A stretch of 64,000 bases of DNA, taken from assembly GCA_046318415.1 (NCBI GenBank), contig JBKCUK010000015.1, forward strand, positions 62,001 to 126,000, given 5' to 3'. Source of the DNA: JBKCUK01 sp046318415 (GTDB lineage Bacteria; Pseudomonadota; Alphaproteobacteria; Caedimonadales; Caedimonadaceae). The notes beneath the pieces were generated by a model that was not told the origin of the DNA, searched no databases, and saw nothing but the letters and a program-made list of their open reading frames with translations. The translations under genes were made by a program, and so were the position numbers. Below, piece after piece: positions 16,570 through 26,284 of this stretch. The stretch's first letter is position 1, and the number at the start of each line of letters is the position of its first letter.

Positions 16570-18915
16570 ATGTCGAAGACAATGCTTATCGACGCAGCGC
16601 ATCCCGAAGAAACCCGGGTTGCTATCACCGACTCGACCGGTCGCCTGTGCGAGTTTGATTTTGAAAGCAGCACCAAAGAAACAAATAAAGGGAACATCTA
16701 CCTGGCTAAGGTGGCTCGGGTAGAACCTTCCCTGCAGGCAGCTTTCGTTGATTACGGCGGCAACCGCCATGGATTTTTGGCGTTTGGCGAGATTCACCCC
16801 GATTATTTTCGCATCCCCATCGCGGACCGTGAGGCCCTTAAAGCTGAGATGATGGCGGCCCACGCCGATGATCATCAGGATGTGTCAGACACCGTCACCA
16901 GCCCAGATTCCCCAGAGAACCTCTCAGAGGAAGTGGCACATGCCATCGAGGGCGAGCGGTCACACACGGAATCTCTGGTCCTGAGCGATGATCCCCAAGA
17001 AGGCGAAGGAGAGGACGAAACATCCAAGACCCGGGCGCCCTCTTTGCACCGCAACTACAAGATCCAGGAAGTGATTCAAAAAAATCAGATCCTGCTGGTC
17101 CAGGTGGTCAAAGAAGAACGTGGCGGTAAGGGTGCTGCGCTTACGACCTATCTGTCAATTGCAGGGCGCTACGGCGTTCTCATGCCCAATTCACCGCGCA
17201 CCGGTGGCATTTCTCGCAAGATTTCCAGCCAGGCGGATCGCACCCGGTTGCGCAAAATTCTGGATGAATTGAACATGCCAGAAGGCATGGGCCTGATTGT
17301 GCGCACCGCAGGGTCCGAGCGCACCAAAGCCGAGATCAAGCGGGATGCCGAATACTTAATGCGCTCATGGAACGAGATTCGCGAGGCCACGCTTCAATCT
17401 GTGGCACCAGCCTTGGTGTATCAAGAAGACGAAATCATTAAGCGCGCCGTTCGTGATCTTTACAACAAAGACATCGAAGAGGTTATGGTCGCAGGCGACG
17501 AAGGGTATAAGACCGTCAAGAACTTCATGCGCATGATGATGCCCAGCCATGCAAAGCGCGTCAAGCATTACAAGGACGCCGACGTCCCGCTGTTTCACCG
17601 TTACAGAATCGAAGCCCAAATCGACAGCATGCACAGCCCCGTCGTGCACCTGCCTTCAGGCGGCTCAATCGTTATCCATCCAACAGAAGCCTTGGTTTCC
17701 ATCGACATTAACTCTGGACGCTCGACCCGCGAGCGCCACATTGAGGAAACCGCCCTCAAAACCAACCTCGAGGCAGCAGACGAGATCGCTTTACAGGTGA
17801 GATTGCGGGATCTGGCCGGACTTATTGTGATTGACTTTATTGACATGGATGACCCCCGCCACACCGCTGCCGTTGAGCGGCGCGTACGTGAAGCGTTCAA
17901 GAATGACCGTGCACGGGTACAAATGAACAAGATCAGCAACTTTGGTCTTATGGAAATCAGCCGCCAACGCTTGCGCCCCAGTATTTTGGAAATCTCGGCA
18001 CGACCCTGCCCCCATTGCCAATCAACGGGTTATGTTCGCTCAACCGAATCCGTATCCCTCAGCGTGCTGCGTGCTTTAGAGGATGAAGCCTACAGCAAGC
18101 GCTCGACCGAAGTTGTGGCCTACGTCCCCCATGAAGTGGCTTTTTATCTTCTCAACAGTAAACGCCCCAATTTGATGGCGTTGGAGACCCGCTATGGGCT
18201 CAGCGTGCAAATCATCGGCGACAGCTTGCTGCACGACGCGGAATACCGCATCGAGCGCCGCCGCCTCAATCCTGAGAAGCTTGAAGAACCCCGCAAAGAG
18301 GCTGCAGCCAAAACGGCCGCAGTCAAGGCAATCCCTGCCGAAAAAAGCGTGGACAATACGGCGGAAGAGCCTACCGCATCCAATGCGCAGGAAAAAACCA
18401 ACGAAGAGGCGGAGACCATCGGGTCTGGTGAGCCAAACGCAAATGGCAAACGCCGCCGCAGCCGCCGCCGGCGCGGCCGTCGGGGCGGAAATGGCATGCC
18501 CCGTGAAGATAAAGCTGAGGGCCTCACTCCTCCCGCAGCAGCGAACGACGGCACCACCCCAGCGACAGAGAGCGCTGCCCCGCAACGTAAAATGAATGAT
18601 GACCATCCTCTCAAGACAGTCGAAGGTGAAGAGCCCGCTGTCAACGCTGCCCAAGCGCGGGATGGCGCACGTCGTAGTCGCTATCGTCGCGGCGGGCGCA
18701 ATCATCGCAACCGTAAGCCAAGGCAGCAAGAAGGTGGCGATGCTGAAGCTGCGCAGGCCACGCGGCCCGAAGGGGCTGCTGTTAGCCATGAGCCCAAAGG
18801 TGCCCCAGTGGTAGCCATACCGAGCCAGGAGAATAGCGGCTCTGATAGCCAAGAGGCTGCCGGCGAGCCCAAAAAGAAAACCCGTCGCTGGTGGAAACGC
18901 CTGTTGGATTCTTAA
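16570..18915 (+). CDS. rne: Ribonuclease E
   Basis: This endoribonuclease leads mRNA decay and rRNA/tRNA maturation. The protein has 781 residues. The S1 domain (residues 35-160) is interrupted by an acidic insert rich in Asp, Glu and Ser, as in other alphaproteobacteria. RNase H-like and 5'-sensor regions follow, then the DNase I-like catalytic domain with the metal-binding aspartates in VSIDINSGRS and LIVIDFIDMDD. The Zn-link cysteines are in CPHCQSTG. The C-terminal 250 residues are disordered with Arg-rich blocks (KRRRSRRRRGRRGG and RSRYRRGGRNHRNRK) that serve as RNA-binding or degradosome scaffold segments. The ATG at 16570 has GGAG 9 bases upstream; a start 8 codons earlier is less likely. 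Confidence 0.96.
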   Translation: MSKTMLIDAAHPEETRVAITDSTGRLCEFDFESSTKETNKGNIYLAKVARVEPSLQAAFVDYGGNRHGFLAFGEIHPDYFRIPIADREALKAEMMAAHADDHQDVSDTVTSPDSPENLSEEVAHAIEGERSHTESLVLSDDPQEGEGEDETSKTRAPSLHRNYKIQEVIQKNQILLVQVVKEERGGKGAALTTYLSIAGRYGVLMPNSPRTGGISRKISSQADRTRLRKILDELNMPEGMGLIVRTAGSERTKAEIKRDAEYLMRSWNEIREATLQSVAPALVYQEDEIIKRAVRDLYNKDIEEVMVAGDEGYKTVKNFMRMMMPSHAKRVKHYKDADVPLFHRYRIEAQIDSMHSPVVHLPSGGSIVIHPTEALVSIDINSGRSTRERHIEETALKTNLEAADEIALQVRLRDLAGLIVIDFIDMDDPRHTAAVERRVREAFKNDRARVQMNKISNFGLMEISRQRLRPSILEISARPCPHCQSTGYVRSTESVSLSVLRALEDEAYSKRSTEVVAYVPHEVAFYLLNSKRPNLMALETRYGLSVQIIGDSLLHDAEYRIERRRLNPEKLEEPRKEAAAKTAAVKAIPAEKSVDNTAEEPTASNAQEKTNEEAETIGSGEPNANGKRRRSRRRRGRRGGNGMPREDKAEGLTPPAAANDGTTPATESAAPQRKMNDDHPLKTVEGEEPAVNAAQARDGARRSRYRRGGRNHRNRKPRQQEGGDAEAAQATRPEGAAVSHEPKGAPVVAIPSQENSGSDSQEAAGEPKKKTRRWWKRLLDS

Positions 18916-18942
18916 GCATTTTGAATGAATGGAGTAAGTGGT

Positions 18943-20292
18943 ATGCGGTTTCCTCGGTTTCTCCTTGCCTCCCTTATTGGCGTGTCCGCCATCGCTCAGG
19001 CTGCCCCTCAGTTTAAAGAGGGAACACTGATCCGCGATGCAGAGATCGAGGAGACACTCCACGATTTCACGGCACCGCTGTTCGAGACGGCAGGCCTTGC
19101 CAGGGATAACCTGCATCTGTACTTGGTTGTCAGTGGCGACGTAAACGCAGCCGCAGCCAGTGATTACTCGATTTTCTTGAACACAGGCCTCTTGATGGAA
19201 TGCAAAACGCCCGAGCAACTGATCGGTGTTTTAGCCCACGAAACGGGTCACATCGCCGATGGCCACCTGGCACGCACCGAAGCGGCCATGGAGCGCGCTT
19301 CCCTTGCCGCCATGGCAGCCATGGCCCTGGGTGCTGCGGTAGCCATTATGAATCCTGAGGCCGGCATGGGCGTCCTTACCGGGGGCAACTATGCCGCGCA
19401 AGGCTCCTTTCTCCACTACAGCCGTGGCCAAGAAGGATCGGCTGACCAGGCTGGCTTGCGCATTTTACAGCAGCTGGGTTGGAGCCCCGAGGGCTTGCTG
19501 CAATTCTTGCAATTTCTGGCCAAACAAGAACTTTTGAGCCCAGATCAACAAGACTCTTACTTGCGCACCCACCCCCTGACCCAAGAGCGTGTCAGCCTTG
19601 TGGAAAATAAATTGGCGGGCAAATCCTATCCCAAGGACACCTTACCTAAGGACTTTTACCCGCGCTTTAGGCGCATGGTGGCGAAAATATCCGCCTTCAT
19701 GGAACCGGCCACGAAAACACGCCTGGCCTATCCCGATTCAGACACCCGCTTTGAAGCCCAATACGCAAGGGCCATCGCCCTTTACCGCGAGGGAAATACC
19801 AAAGCGGCCCTCGATAAACTGGATCAAATGTTAGCCACCAGCGCAAGCGATCCTTACCTATGGAATTTAAAGGGTCAGATTCACTACGAATCCGGCCAAA
19901 TTCAACCCGCCGTTGAGGCCTATCGCAAGGCCCACCAGCTGAGGCAAAGTTCGCTTCTCCTGAAGATGGACTACGCGCAAGCTTTGCTGCAGGTGAGCAC
20001 CAAAAGCAGCGATCTAGAAGCCACATCCCTTCTGGAAGACGTGGTTAAAAAAGAAGCGGACAATGCGGCCGCATGGCGCTTGCTGGCCACGGCCTATGGC
20101 CGGCAAGAGCGCATGGGCAATACCGCCCTTGCCCTTGCTGAAGAGGCCCTCCTCAACGGTCGCTTTGAACAAGCTTTCGCTCAGAGTAAGCGGGCTGCCG
20201 CACTCTTGCCCGAAGGCCCCCAAAAGATGCGCGCACAAGATATTGAACACAGTGCGGCGCAGATGATGAAACATGCGGGGAATAGAAGATAA
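18943..20292 (+). CDS. bepA: Periplasmic M48 metalloprotease with TPR repeats (BepA/YfgC-like)
   Basis: The protein has 449 residues. A signal peptide (MRFPRFLLASLIGVSAIAQA) precedes an M48 protease domain with the zinc motif HETGH in GVLAHETGHIADGHLART and the downstream third-ligand region GQEGSADQAGLR. The C-terminal 200 residues contain TPR repeats, for example ARAIALYREGNTKAALDKLD and WNLKGQIHYESGQIQPAVEAY. In E. coli BepA helps assemble or degrade LptD and Bam substrates, which suits a genome with bamA nearby. The ATG at 18943 with GGAG 8 bases upstream is chosen over one 6 codons earlier. It follows rne by 27 bases. The gene symbol is by family resemblance; a YfgC-like paralogue is possible. 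Confidence 0.88.
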   Translation: MRFPRFLLASLIGVSAIAQAAPQFKEGTLIRDAEIEETLHDFTAPLFETAGLARDNLHLYLVVSGDVNAAAASDYSIFLNTGLLMECKTPEQLIGVLAHETGHIADGHLARTEAAMERASLAAMAAMALGAAVAIMNPEAGMGVLTGGNYAAQGSFLHYSRGQEGSADQAGLRILQQLGWSPEGLLQFLQFLAKQELLSPDQQDSYLRTHPLTQERVSLVENKLAGKSYPKDTLPKDFYPRFRRMVAKISAFMEPATKTRLAYPDSDTRFEAQYARAIALYREGNTKAALDKLDQMLATSASDPYLWNLKGQIHYESGQIQPAVEAYRKAHQLRQSSLLLKMDYAQALLQVSTKSSDLEATSLLEDVVKKEADNAAAWRLLATAYGRQERMGNTALALAEEALLNGRFEQAFAQSKRAAALLPEGPQKMRAQDIEHSAAQMMKHAGNRR

Positions 20293-20325
20293 AATATAAT
20301 CATAAAAAAGGGAGTCCACAGCACC

Positions 20326-21138
20326 ATGCGTTTCAATGCAACTTTACTCAGCGCCCTCCTGTTGTCCGCCCATTCAATAGCCCTTGCGAAATCTCCAGCA
20401 GCCGCCTCCGGTGCGGCAGCCGCAGCAGCTGCTACCCAAGGATCAACTGCTTCTCCATCGGGTATTGATGCGGCCATTGAAAACTTTTTGATGAACAACC
20501 CAGAAGTGATTGAAAAAGCTTTGATCCGCCTGCAAGAGAAACGCGATCAAGAGGCCAAGGAAAAGGCTCAAAAAGCAATTGTGGAACATATGCAAGACCT
20601 CTACAACGATCCGCAGACCCCCTTCATGGGAAATCCAAAGGGCAAGAAAGCGCTAGTTCTTTTTGCAGATCCTAACTGCAGCCATTGCCGGTCCTTCCAC
20701 AAGATCCTAGAGACCGCTGTGCAAAAGGATCCTGAGATCAAGGTTATTTTTAAGGACATCGCCATTCTGGGTCCTGGTTCAGCCTTGGCCGTTCACCTGG
20801 CCCTTGCTGCCCATGCCCAAGGTAAATATAACGCGTTCCAGGCAGAAATGATGAAGCGCCCCATGGCCAAGTCCATGGAGGATCTGCAGAAGATCGCAGA
20901 CGCCGCTGGTGTCGACGTGAATCGTGCCAAGGCCGACATGGACAGCGAAGCCATCAAGAAAACTTTCAACGATAACTGGGAGCTGGCCGCAAAGCTGGGC
21001 ATCGAAGCCACCCCAAGCTTTGTGGTTGGTCAAGAGCTATACAACGGCGGCATGGGCCTTGAGGATTTGATGCAGCTTTTTGCTGCCCCAGCACAACCCA
21101 CAACCCAATCTGAAGCGAAGTCGCCCGCAAAGTCCTAA
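20326..21138 (+). CDS. DsbA/Com1-like periplasmic thiol-disulfide oxidoreductase
   Basis: The protein has 270 residues. After a signal peptide (cleaved near HSIALA) comes an Ala-rich linker, then an N-terminal helix (FLMNNPEVIEKALIRL) typical of the Com1/ScsC group, and a thioredoxin fold with active site CSHC in FADPNCSHCRSFHK and the cis-Pro loop EATPSFVVG. A long helical insert lies between the two halves of the fold, as in DsbA. The protein introduces or isomerises disulfides in exported proteins; several exported proteins in this window contain cysteine pairs. GGGAG is 11 bases before the ATG. It follows the metalloprotease by 33 bases and is probably cotranscribed. Confidence 0.88.
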   Translation: MRFNATLLSALLLSAHSIALAKSPAAASGAAAAAAATQGSTASPSGIDAAIENFLMNNPEVIEKALIRLQEKRDQEAKEKAQKAIVEHMQDLYNDPQTPFMGNPKGKKALVLFADPNCSHCRSFHKILETAVQKDPEIKVIFKDIAILGPGSALAVHLALAAHAQGKYNAFQAEMMKRPMAKSMEDLQKIADAAGVDVNRAKADMDSEAIKKTFNDNWELAAKLGIEATPSFVVGQELYNGGMGLEDLMQLFAAPAQPTTQSEAKSPAKS

Positions 21139-21158
21139 GACGATCTTCTATATTGAAA

Positions 21159-21192
21159 GGCCGCGCTGATCCCAGCGCGGCCTACTTCTTGT
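21159..21192. terminator. Bidirectional terminator between the DsbA-like gene and the S9 peptidase
   Basis: GGCCGCGCTG-ATCC-CAGCGCGGCC (21159-21182) is a perfect 10-bp stem 20 bases after the stop of the plus-strand gene. The T content after it is moderate on the plus strand (TACTTCTTGTT) and short on the minus strand (TTTC). Confidence 0.75.
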
Positions 21193-21300
21193 TATACTAC
21201 ACTCAGAACCCAAGCTGCCAAGGCAAGAACAAAGATGCTTGGCTCGGTCTCGCCGCTGGGTCCTGGAAGTACCGCGAGACGGGGAACTTTCGCCTGCCCC

Positions 21301-23229
21301 TCACGACGCTATCAAAGCGCTCAGGTCTCCAGCTTTCAGGTCCACAGATGATTTCTCAACATCTTGACCGATGGGCTCCGCACGGCCGCCCAGATACTTC
21401 ATCAAGAATTGCTCGGTCAAGGCATAGAAACACATACGGTTTTCGGGTCGCACAAAACCATGTCCCTCATCGGGATAAAGGGCGTAGACAACGGGAATCC
21501 CATGACGGTTCATTGCCTCAACGATCTGATCAGATTCAGCCTGTTTAACCCGGGGATCATTGGCGCCTTGGCCAATCAGCAAGGGCCGTTGAATACGATC
21601 CACATAGGTCAACGGCGAACGCGACGCCAAGAAGGCACGCCCTTCCTCATGGGCTGGATCTCCACCAATGCGACGCACGAACTGGCGGTAAATGGGCTTC
21701 CAATAGGGCGGGATGGTTTCGATCAACGTCACGAGATTGGAAGGCCCCACGATATCAACGCCGCAAGCAAAGACTCCCGGTGTGAAGGTCAATCCCACGA
21801 GGGTTGCATAGCCACCATAGCTGCCCCCCATGATGGCGATCTTATCTTTGTCCGCAATGCCTTTGTTGATGGCCCAGTCAACGGCATCCAGAAGATCATC
21901 GTGCATTTTGGCGGCCCACTGGCCATCGCCTGCGTTGATAAAGGCTTTACCAAATCCGGTGGATCCTCGGTAATTGACGGATAAAACGGCATAGCCACGG
22001 TTAGCCAGCAGCTGATGAACGGCGTCATAGCCCCAATGATCCCTTGCCCAAGGTCCTCCATGAACCAATAACACCAGGGGAACGGGCTGCTGGGCTTGTC
22101 CTGTTTGTTCAGGATCAACCGCGCGGGGCAGTGTGAGATAACTCACCAAGCGCAGCCCATCGCGGCTGGGGATTACCATGGGGTGCATGCGGCACAACGG
22201 TAAACCTTCAAGGGATTCCCGATTGCTGAAAAGGTACTCCGCCTTCTGGGCTTTACGGTCAAAGAGATAATAGCGAACCGGACCGCAATCACTTAAAAAC
22301 GCCGCAATCCATAAATCATCCTCAAGGGTACGGCTAATAATCTTGCAATCATCCCCTGAAACCGCTGCAAGATGCAGCATATCTTGTGCCACCCCAGGAT
22401 CAAGGTAGTGCCATTTCTTGCGGGCATAGGTGGCGGCAAATCCCTCAACGGTCTTTTTGAGCGGATGAATCATCACATCACTGCAATCGGCCTCAGGATC
22501 CTCGGCGAGCACTTTAACCGCCGCATCTTGCAGACGCCAGTGCACCAAGGCGGAGGTATCTCGCCCCCGGCTATCGATGGCAAACAGACCTTCCCCATCG
22601 GCGGTAAAGGTCAAAACATCTGTCGACAACGAATCCTCGTACCCCACCGTTGTAAAGGGCGAGAAGTGTCCTTGCTTGTACAGAAGCAAATCCTGTCCGC
22701 CATCTTCCCGCTGGCGGCTGGCAAACCGCAGCTGCAGATCATCGTCAATGGTAAAGCCACTGAATTCGTTGTTTTCGAAGACTAAGGCCAGGGCACCAGT
22801 CGTCACATTTAAACGATAAAGATCATGAAAGTCGGGACGGCGATGATTGAGACTGACCACAATTTCATCGGGATAGCGGTGCGAGAGTTTTTCAACGCGG
22901 GCCTGGGCATTGTCAAAGGGGGTTAAAAGCTTCTCCGTTTTCGTGGCCACATCCACCGCATACAGCAGCCAGTTTTCGTTGCCGCCGCGATCTTGCACAT
23001 AGACCAGGTGACGATTATTATAGCACCAAAAGTAACCTTGAATCCCGCGCCCACGATCCTGGGTTATGGGGCTTGCCGCACTCAGATCTTCCCGAGGGGC
23101 CAACCAAACATTCATCACCCCCTCAAAGGGCGCCAGCCAAGCGAGATACTGGCCATCCGGACTCAGTGTCACTTGCGCCCGAGATGGGTTACCCAACAGG
23201 ATATTGCGGGGAATCAAATCAATCGGCAT
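21301..23229 (-). CDS. S9-family prolyl oligopeptidase/acylaminoacyl peptidase
   Basis: A serine peptidase of 642 residues. The N-terminal half (about residues 10-370) is a beta-propeller (repeats such as LSPDGQYLAWLAP and FDRKAQKAEYLF) that gates access. The C-terminal alpha/beta hydrolase domain has the nucleophile in GGSYGGYATL, the acid in the GANDPRV region and the His in YPDEGHGF. No signal peptide is visible, so it is probably cytosolic and trims short peptides. AAGG precedes the ATG by about 11 bases. The gene stands alone, convergent with the DsbA-like gene. Intracellular bacteria that live on host amino acids and peptides often keep such enzymes. Confidence 0.93.
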   Translation of the reverse strand: MPIDLIPRNILLGNPSRAQVTLSPDGQYLAWLAPFEGVMNVWLAPREDLSAASPITQDRGRGIQGYFWCYNNRHLVYVQDRGGNENWLLYAVDVATKTEKLLTPFDNAQARVEKLSHRYPDEIVVSLNHRRPDFHDLYRLNVTTGALALVFENNEFSGFTIDDDLQLRFASRQREDGGQDLLLYKQGHFSPFTTVGYEDSLSTDVLTFTADGEGLFAIDSRGRDTSALVHWRLQDAAVKVLAEDPEADCSDVMIHPLKKTVEGFAATYARKKWHYLDPGVAQDMLHLAAVSGDDCKIISRTLEDDLWIAAFLSDCGPVRYYLFDRKAQKAEYLFSNRESLEGLPLCRMHPMVIPSRDGLRLVSYLTLPRAVDPEQTGQAQQPVPLVLLVHGGPWARDHWGYDAVHQLLANRGYAVLSVNYRGSTGFGKAFINAGDGQWAAKMHDDLLDAVDWAINKGIADKDKIAIMGGSYGGYATLVGLTFTPGVFACGVDIVGPSNLVTLIETIPPYWKPIYRQFVRRIGGDPAHEEGRAFLASRSPLTYVDRIQRPLLIGQGANDPRVKQAESDQIVEAMNRHGIPVVYALYPDEGHGFVRPENRMCFYALTEQFLMKYLGGRAEPIGQDVEKSSVDLKAGDLSALIAS

Positions 23230-23512
23230 TGTGTATGTACCTTTTGTTGTCTTTATCGTCTTGGCCCAGGGTAAACCATGGGCTTTGGGGACTCAACGAC
23301 CTAAGTGCATCAATTTTAATCATTTTCTGCGAAGGCCAAGGATTTCGTGGTATTCCACGTGATCTCCAACTTTTCTCCCCAGAGATTTCCCCAGGTTCCG
23401 TGGACATCATGGGGATGACGTTTTTTTATGCCCTCACGCCCAAACAAGTAACTTTTTATTTACCGTTGCGCCCTAGAATCAAAATTGTTCAGAAAAATGA
23501 AAGGATTACGAA

Positions 23513-23878
23513 ATGCTTGCTCGCTTTATCCCCGTTGTATCCCTTGTTGCCCTCTCCTGTGCCAGCGCTTGGGCTGCAGCGCCTCAGGAATATTCTGCCG
23601 ACGAGTCTTGCAAACCTTCTCGCTCGGGCGGATGCACCATGCCCGCAGAGTTAAAAGCGATGGACCCCTCCTCCCAAGCTATGAAAATGGATGCCCTATC
23701 CCAGAACGCCTCAGGTGAGGTGAAGTTCTCTGAAAACGTTGCAGACGTTCAGTGGATCAAGGATATGGAAAACATGCCCAAAGAATCGAAAAACGCCGTC
23801 TGTGAGCGGAATGAGCCAGCCCCCCATCTGAATCCTGCCAATGCTGAAATCACCGCAGAAGGTGACTTTAACAAGTAA
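23513..23878 (+). CDS. Small exported protein of unknown function
   Basis: A 121-residue protein with a clear signal peptide (MLARFIPVVSLVALSCASAWA, cleavage after AWA). The mature part is about 100 residues with three cysteines (one pair in SCKPSRSGGCTM), acidic, and without a recognised domain. AAAGGA sits 7 bases before the ATG, and a strong terminator follows at 23929, so it forms its own transcription unit. The roughly 280-base region upstream (23230-23512) holds nothing else I can support. Confidence 0.7.
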   Translation: MLARFIPVVSLVALSCASAWAAAPQEYSADESCKPSRSGGCTMPAELKAMDPSSQAMKMDALSQNASGEVKFSENVADVQWIKDMENMPKESKNAVCERNEPAPHLNPANAEITAEGDFNK

Positions 23879-23928
23879 GGAAATCAAGAGATAAATAATC
23901 AATAAGCCCAAAAGGCACACTAAACTCA

Positions 23929-23957
23929 GCCCCGCTCAATGCGGGGCACTTTTTTTT
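23929..23957 (+). terminator. Intrinsic terminator of the small exported protein gene
   Basis: GCCCCGC-TCAAT-GCGGGGC (23929-23947) followed by ACTTTTTTTT, 50 bases downstream of the stop codon. Confidence 0.92.
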
Positions 23958-24302
23958 AGGTGCCCCCATATTTGAGGTATTGGCCTTTACTGCCCTTTCA
24001 TCACGTTCATAGGGATGATCCCCGCCACACCACTGCTGTGTATTAATAGCGGGTTGCTCTCTTTCGGCAGAGTTCATGGGAAGGGCTCTCTATTTCCCAC
24101 TGATAAACAAAAAAAGAATAAGTAGTTTGAGATTTGTGAGGAATTTCCTTTTTTATAAACGAAAGCAGGTGCACTTCCCAGACCTCACGGGCCACAGAAT
24201 GACCGCTCACCAATACACAGGCCGTTTGATGAAGGGCGGTGAGAAATAGGATAATCGTCTATGCACCATTTGAGTGGGCTCGGATAGGCGACCAGGGGGC
24301 TC
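23958..24302. other. Intergenic region without a recognised feature
   Basis: These 345 bases separate the terminator above from the end of lpxB. Short open frames exist but none has a good start site or a recognisable product. No tRNA, repeat or strong hairpin was seen. Confidence 0.5.
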
Positions 24303-25454
24303 TTAGAGTTTGGATAGTACGACTTCGGCCGCCACTTCCGAGGGTTTTTTTGCGGGATGACGCAATAAAGCTGGAATCTTCGCCAGCTCTTGGGTTTGAC
24401 GCAGATGGCCCTCTTGGGTAAACAGTTTACGCACTTCGTGGGCGAGATTTTCCGCCGTGCACTTCTCCTGCAACAACTCTGGCACCACTTCACGGTTCAA
24501 TAAAATATTGGGCAACCCCACGTAGGGAATCTTGACCATACGCCGGATGATCCACGCCGTAATGGCCGACGTCTTGTAGGTGAGCACCATGGGAAGATTT
24601 GCTAGCGCCAATTCCAGGGTAACCGTTCCCGACGCACACAGGGCCGCATCAGCCGCTTTCATAGCCTCATACTTTTCTTCAGGTGATACCACAAGGGTGG
24701 TGGGCAAGCTCCACGTGCTGGCAACATGCTCAAGTTGCGGACTTAGGTGCTCCAGCGTAGGTATCACCACATGAAGACCGGGTAACTGCTCGTGCAATAG
24801 CTTCAGTGCGCCCCCTATTTGCGGCAGTAAGGCGTCCAACTCACGCTGGCGGCTTCCTGGTAAGACGCACAACAATGGGGCATAGCGTCCAATGTCGTAT
24901 TTTTCTCGAAACCTTGATCCATCGCCCTCGGCAAGGGTGGTTTCGATCAAAGGGTGCCCCACAAAAGTGGTCGCAAGCCCCTCTCGCTCGAAATGGGGCG
25001 GCTCAAACGGAAATAACGTCAGCAAATGATCCACTAATTTTGCGACTTTCTTGGCGCGCTTTGGTCGCCAAGCCCAAACAGAGGGCGCTGTATAGTGAAC
25101 AATGGGGATGCCCAACCTCTTGACCCGCTTCGCCAGACGAAAATTAAAGCCGGGCGAGTCGATGGTGACCACCACATCCGGTTGGCTTGCTTGAATATCC
25201 CGCGCCGTTTGATTCAGGCGTCGCAGAATGCGGGGGATATGGGGCAAGATTTCCACCAATCCCATGATGGAGAGATCCTCCATGGGAAACAGGGAACAAA
25301 GGCCGTGCGCGGCCATCTGAGTCCCGCCCACCCCGGCAAAACGTATCCCAGGACATTGCTGCTTAAGGGCGGCCATAAGTCGCCCTCCTAATAAGTCGCC
25401 AGAGGCTTCACCAGCAACAAGATAAACAAGAGGGGTCACCTTACGCGCTGTCAT
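24303..25454 (-). CDS. lpxB: Lipid-A-disaccharide synthase
   Basis: LpxB (383 residues) is a GT19 glycosyltransferase that joins 2,3-diacylglucosamine-1-phosphate (lipid X) and UDP-2,3-diacylglucosamine at the inner membrane. The family start VYLVAGEASGDLLGGRLM is clear, as are GVGGTQMAAHG, the membrane-contact region (SIMGLVEILPHIPRI) and the nucleotide-binding C-terminal half with GSRQRELDALLP and CASGTVTLELAL. The ATG at 25454 is used; another ATG two codons earlier is possible. It overlaps the lpxI stop by about 14 bases, is the last gene of the cluster, and completes the lipid A precursor steps encoded here (lpxD, lpxA, lpxI, lpxB). Confidence 0.96.
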   Translation of the reverse strand: MTARKVTPLVYLVAGEASGDLLGGRLMAALKQQCPGIRFAGVGGTQMAAHGLCSLFPMEDLSIMGLVEILPHIPRILRRLNQTARDIQASQPDVVVTIDSPGFNFRLAKRVKRLGIPIVHYTAPSVWAWRPKRAKKVAKLVDHLLTLFPFEPPHFEREGLATTFVGHPLIETTLAEGDGSRFREKYDIGRYAPLLCVLPGSRQRELDALLPQIGGALKLLHEQLPGLHVVIPTLEHLSPQLEHVASTWSLPTTLVVSPEEKYEAMKAADAALCASGTVTLELALANLPMVLTYKTSAITAWIIRRMVKIPYVGLPNILLNREVVPELLQEKCTAENLAHEVRKLFTQEGHLRQTQELAKIPALLRHPAKKPSEVAAEVVLSKL

Positions 25455-26265
25455 CACCATGGACCCCTATGAGTGTTAAACTTTGCTGTTCGGCCACATC
25501 TTTACAGATGTTTGGCTGTAACAGGATGACCTGACCTGCCTCCACCGCAACGGCCCGAAAACCAGCGGCCGCACATTGCTTCAGTGTCTCTGGGCCAATG
25601 GTGGGGCGATCAACTCGGCGATCTTGGTGACGTTTAGCCACCTTTACTAGAACAGCACCCGGACCTGGACGCTGGAGCTGTTGGCAGCGGGCAATAAGGG
25701 CTTCAGTTCCTTCAATGGCCTCAACGCCCAAAACAAGTCCTTGCTGCACCACAACCGCTTGCCCCACATCAAGGTCGCCCAAACCGCGGGCCACATGCCA
25801 CGCTAATCTCACATCTTGATCAAGGCTTGGATCCGCCTTAGGACCACCCATGTGCCCTTCGGGCGCCAACAACTGAGAGCCCGTAATTTCTTCCGCACCC
25901 AGGACCCAAAACCCCTCGCTCTCAATGAGCTGAATAACGCCCCGCAGCAAGCGATCATCCCCAAAGGCATGGGGCAACAACTGGGCAATCCACTTGGCAC
26001 CAACAGCGTCGGGAATTAAGGCCCTGAGGGAGGGACGCTTCACCGCGCCCGCAAGCACAAGGTGGGTCACTTGCTGCTTTTTGCACTGCTCAACGATGGC
26101 GCCCACATGGGCCAATTGAACCGTCTGGCAGGGATGCGCCTGTAATTGGCTTTGGTCAACAAATCCCTCTAAACCCACCATGAAGTAGGGTATTTTTTGC
26201 GCCACACACGCGGCCGCCACTTCAAAAGGCAAGGAGCCCGCGCCTGAGATGATGCCGATTTTCAC
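25441..26265 (-). CDS. lpxI: UDP-2,3-diacylglucosamine pyrophosphatase LpxI
   Basis: LpxI (274 residues, formerly DUF1009) hydrolyses UDP-2,3-diacylglucosamine to lipid X, and in alphaproteobacteria replaces LpxH. The start MKIGIISGAGSLPFEVA, the middle GSQLLAPEGHMG and the C-terminal GPETLKQCAAAGFRAVAVEAGQVILL are the recognised family blocks. Its position between lpxA and lpxB is the conserved alphaproteobacterial order. The 3' end overlaps lpxB, and the gap to lpxA is 19 bases, so translation is likely coupled. Confidence 0.93.
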   Translation of the reverse strand: MKIGIISGAGSLPFEVAAACVAQKIPYFMVGLEGFVDQSQLQAHPCQTVQLAHVGAIVEQCKKQQVTHLVLAGAVKRPSLRALIPDAVGAKWIAQLLPHAFGDDRLLRGVIQLIESEGFWVLGAEEITGSQLLAPEGHMGGPKADPSLDQDVRLAWHVARGLGDLDVGQAVVVQQGLVLGVEAIEGTEALIARCQQLQRPGPGAVLVKVAKRHQDRRVDRPTIGPETLKQCAAAGFRAVAVEAGQVILLQPNICKDVAEQQSLTLIGVHGDDSA

Positions 26266-26284
26266 CGTCGCCCTATGATCTGGC

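Noticed and set aside
18076..19218. 380-codon minus-strand open frame opposite rne
   Set aside because: It is a shadow of the Arg- and Ala-rich rne tail and the protease start. Its sequence is low complexity and has no domain.
24185..24493. 102-codon minus-strand frame overlapping the lpxB end
   Set aside because: It is an alternative frame of the lpxB 3' end and extends into non-coding DNA.
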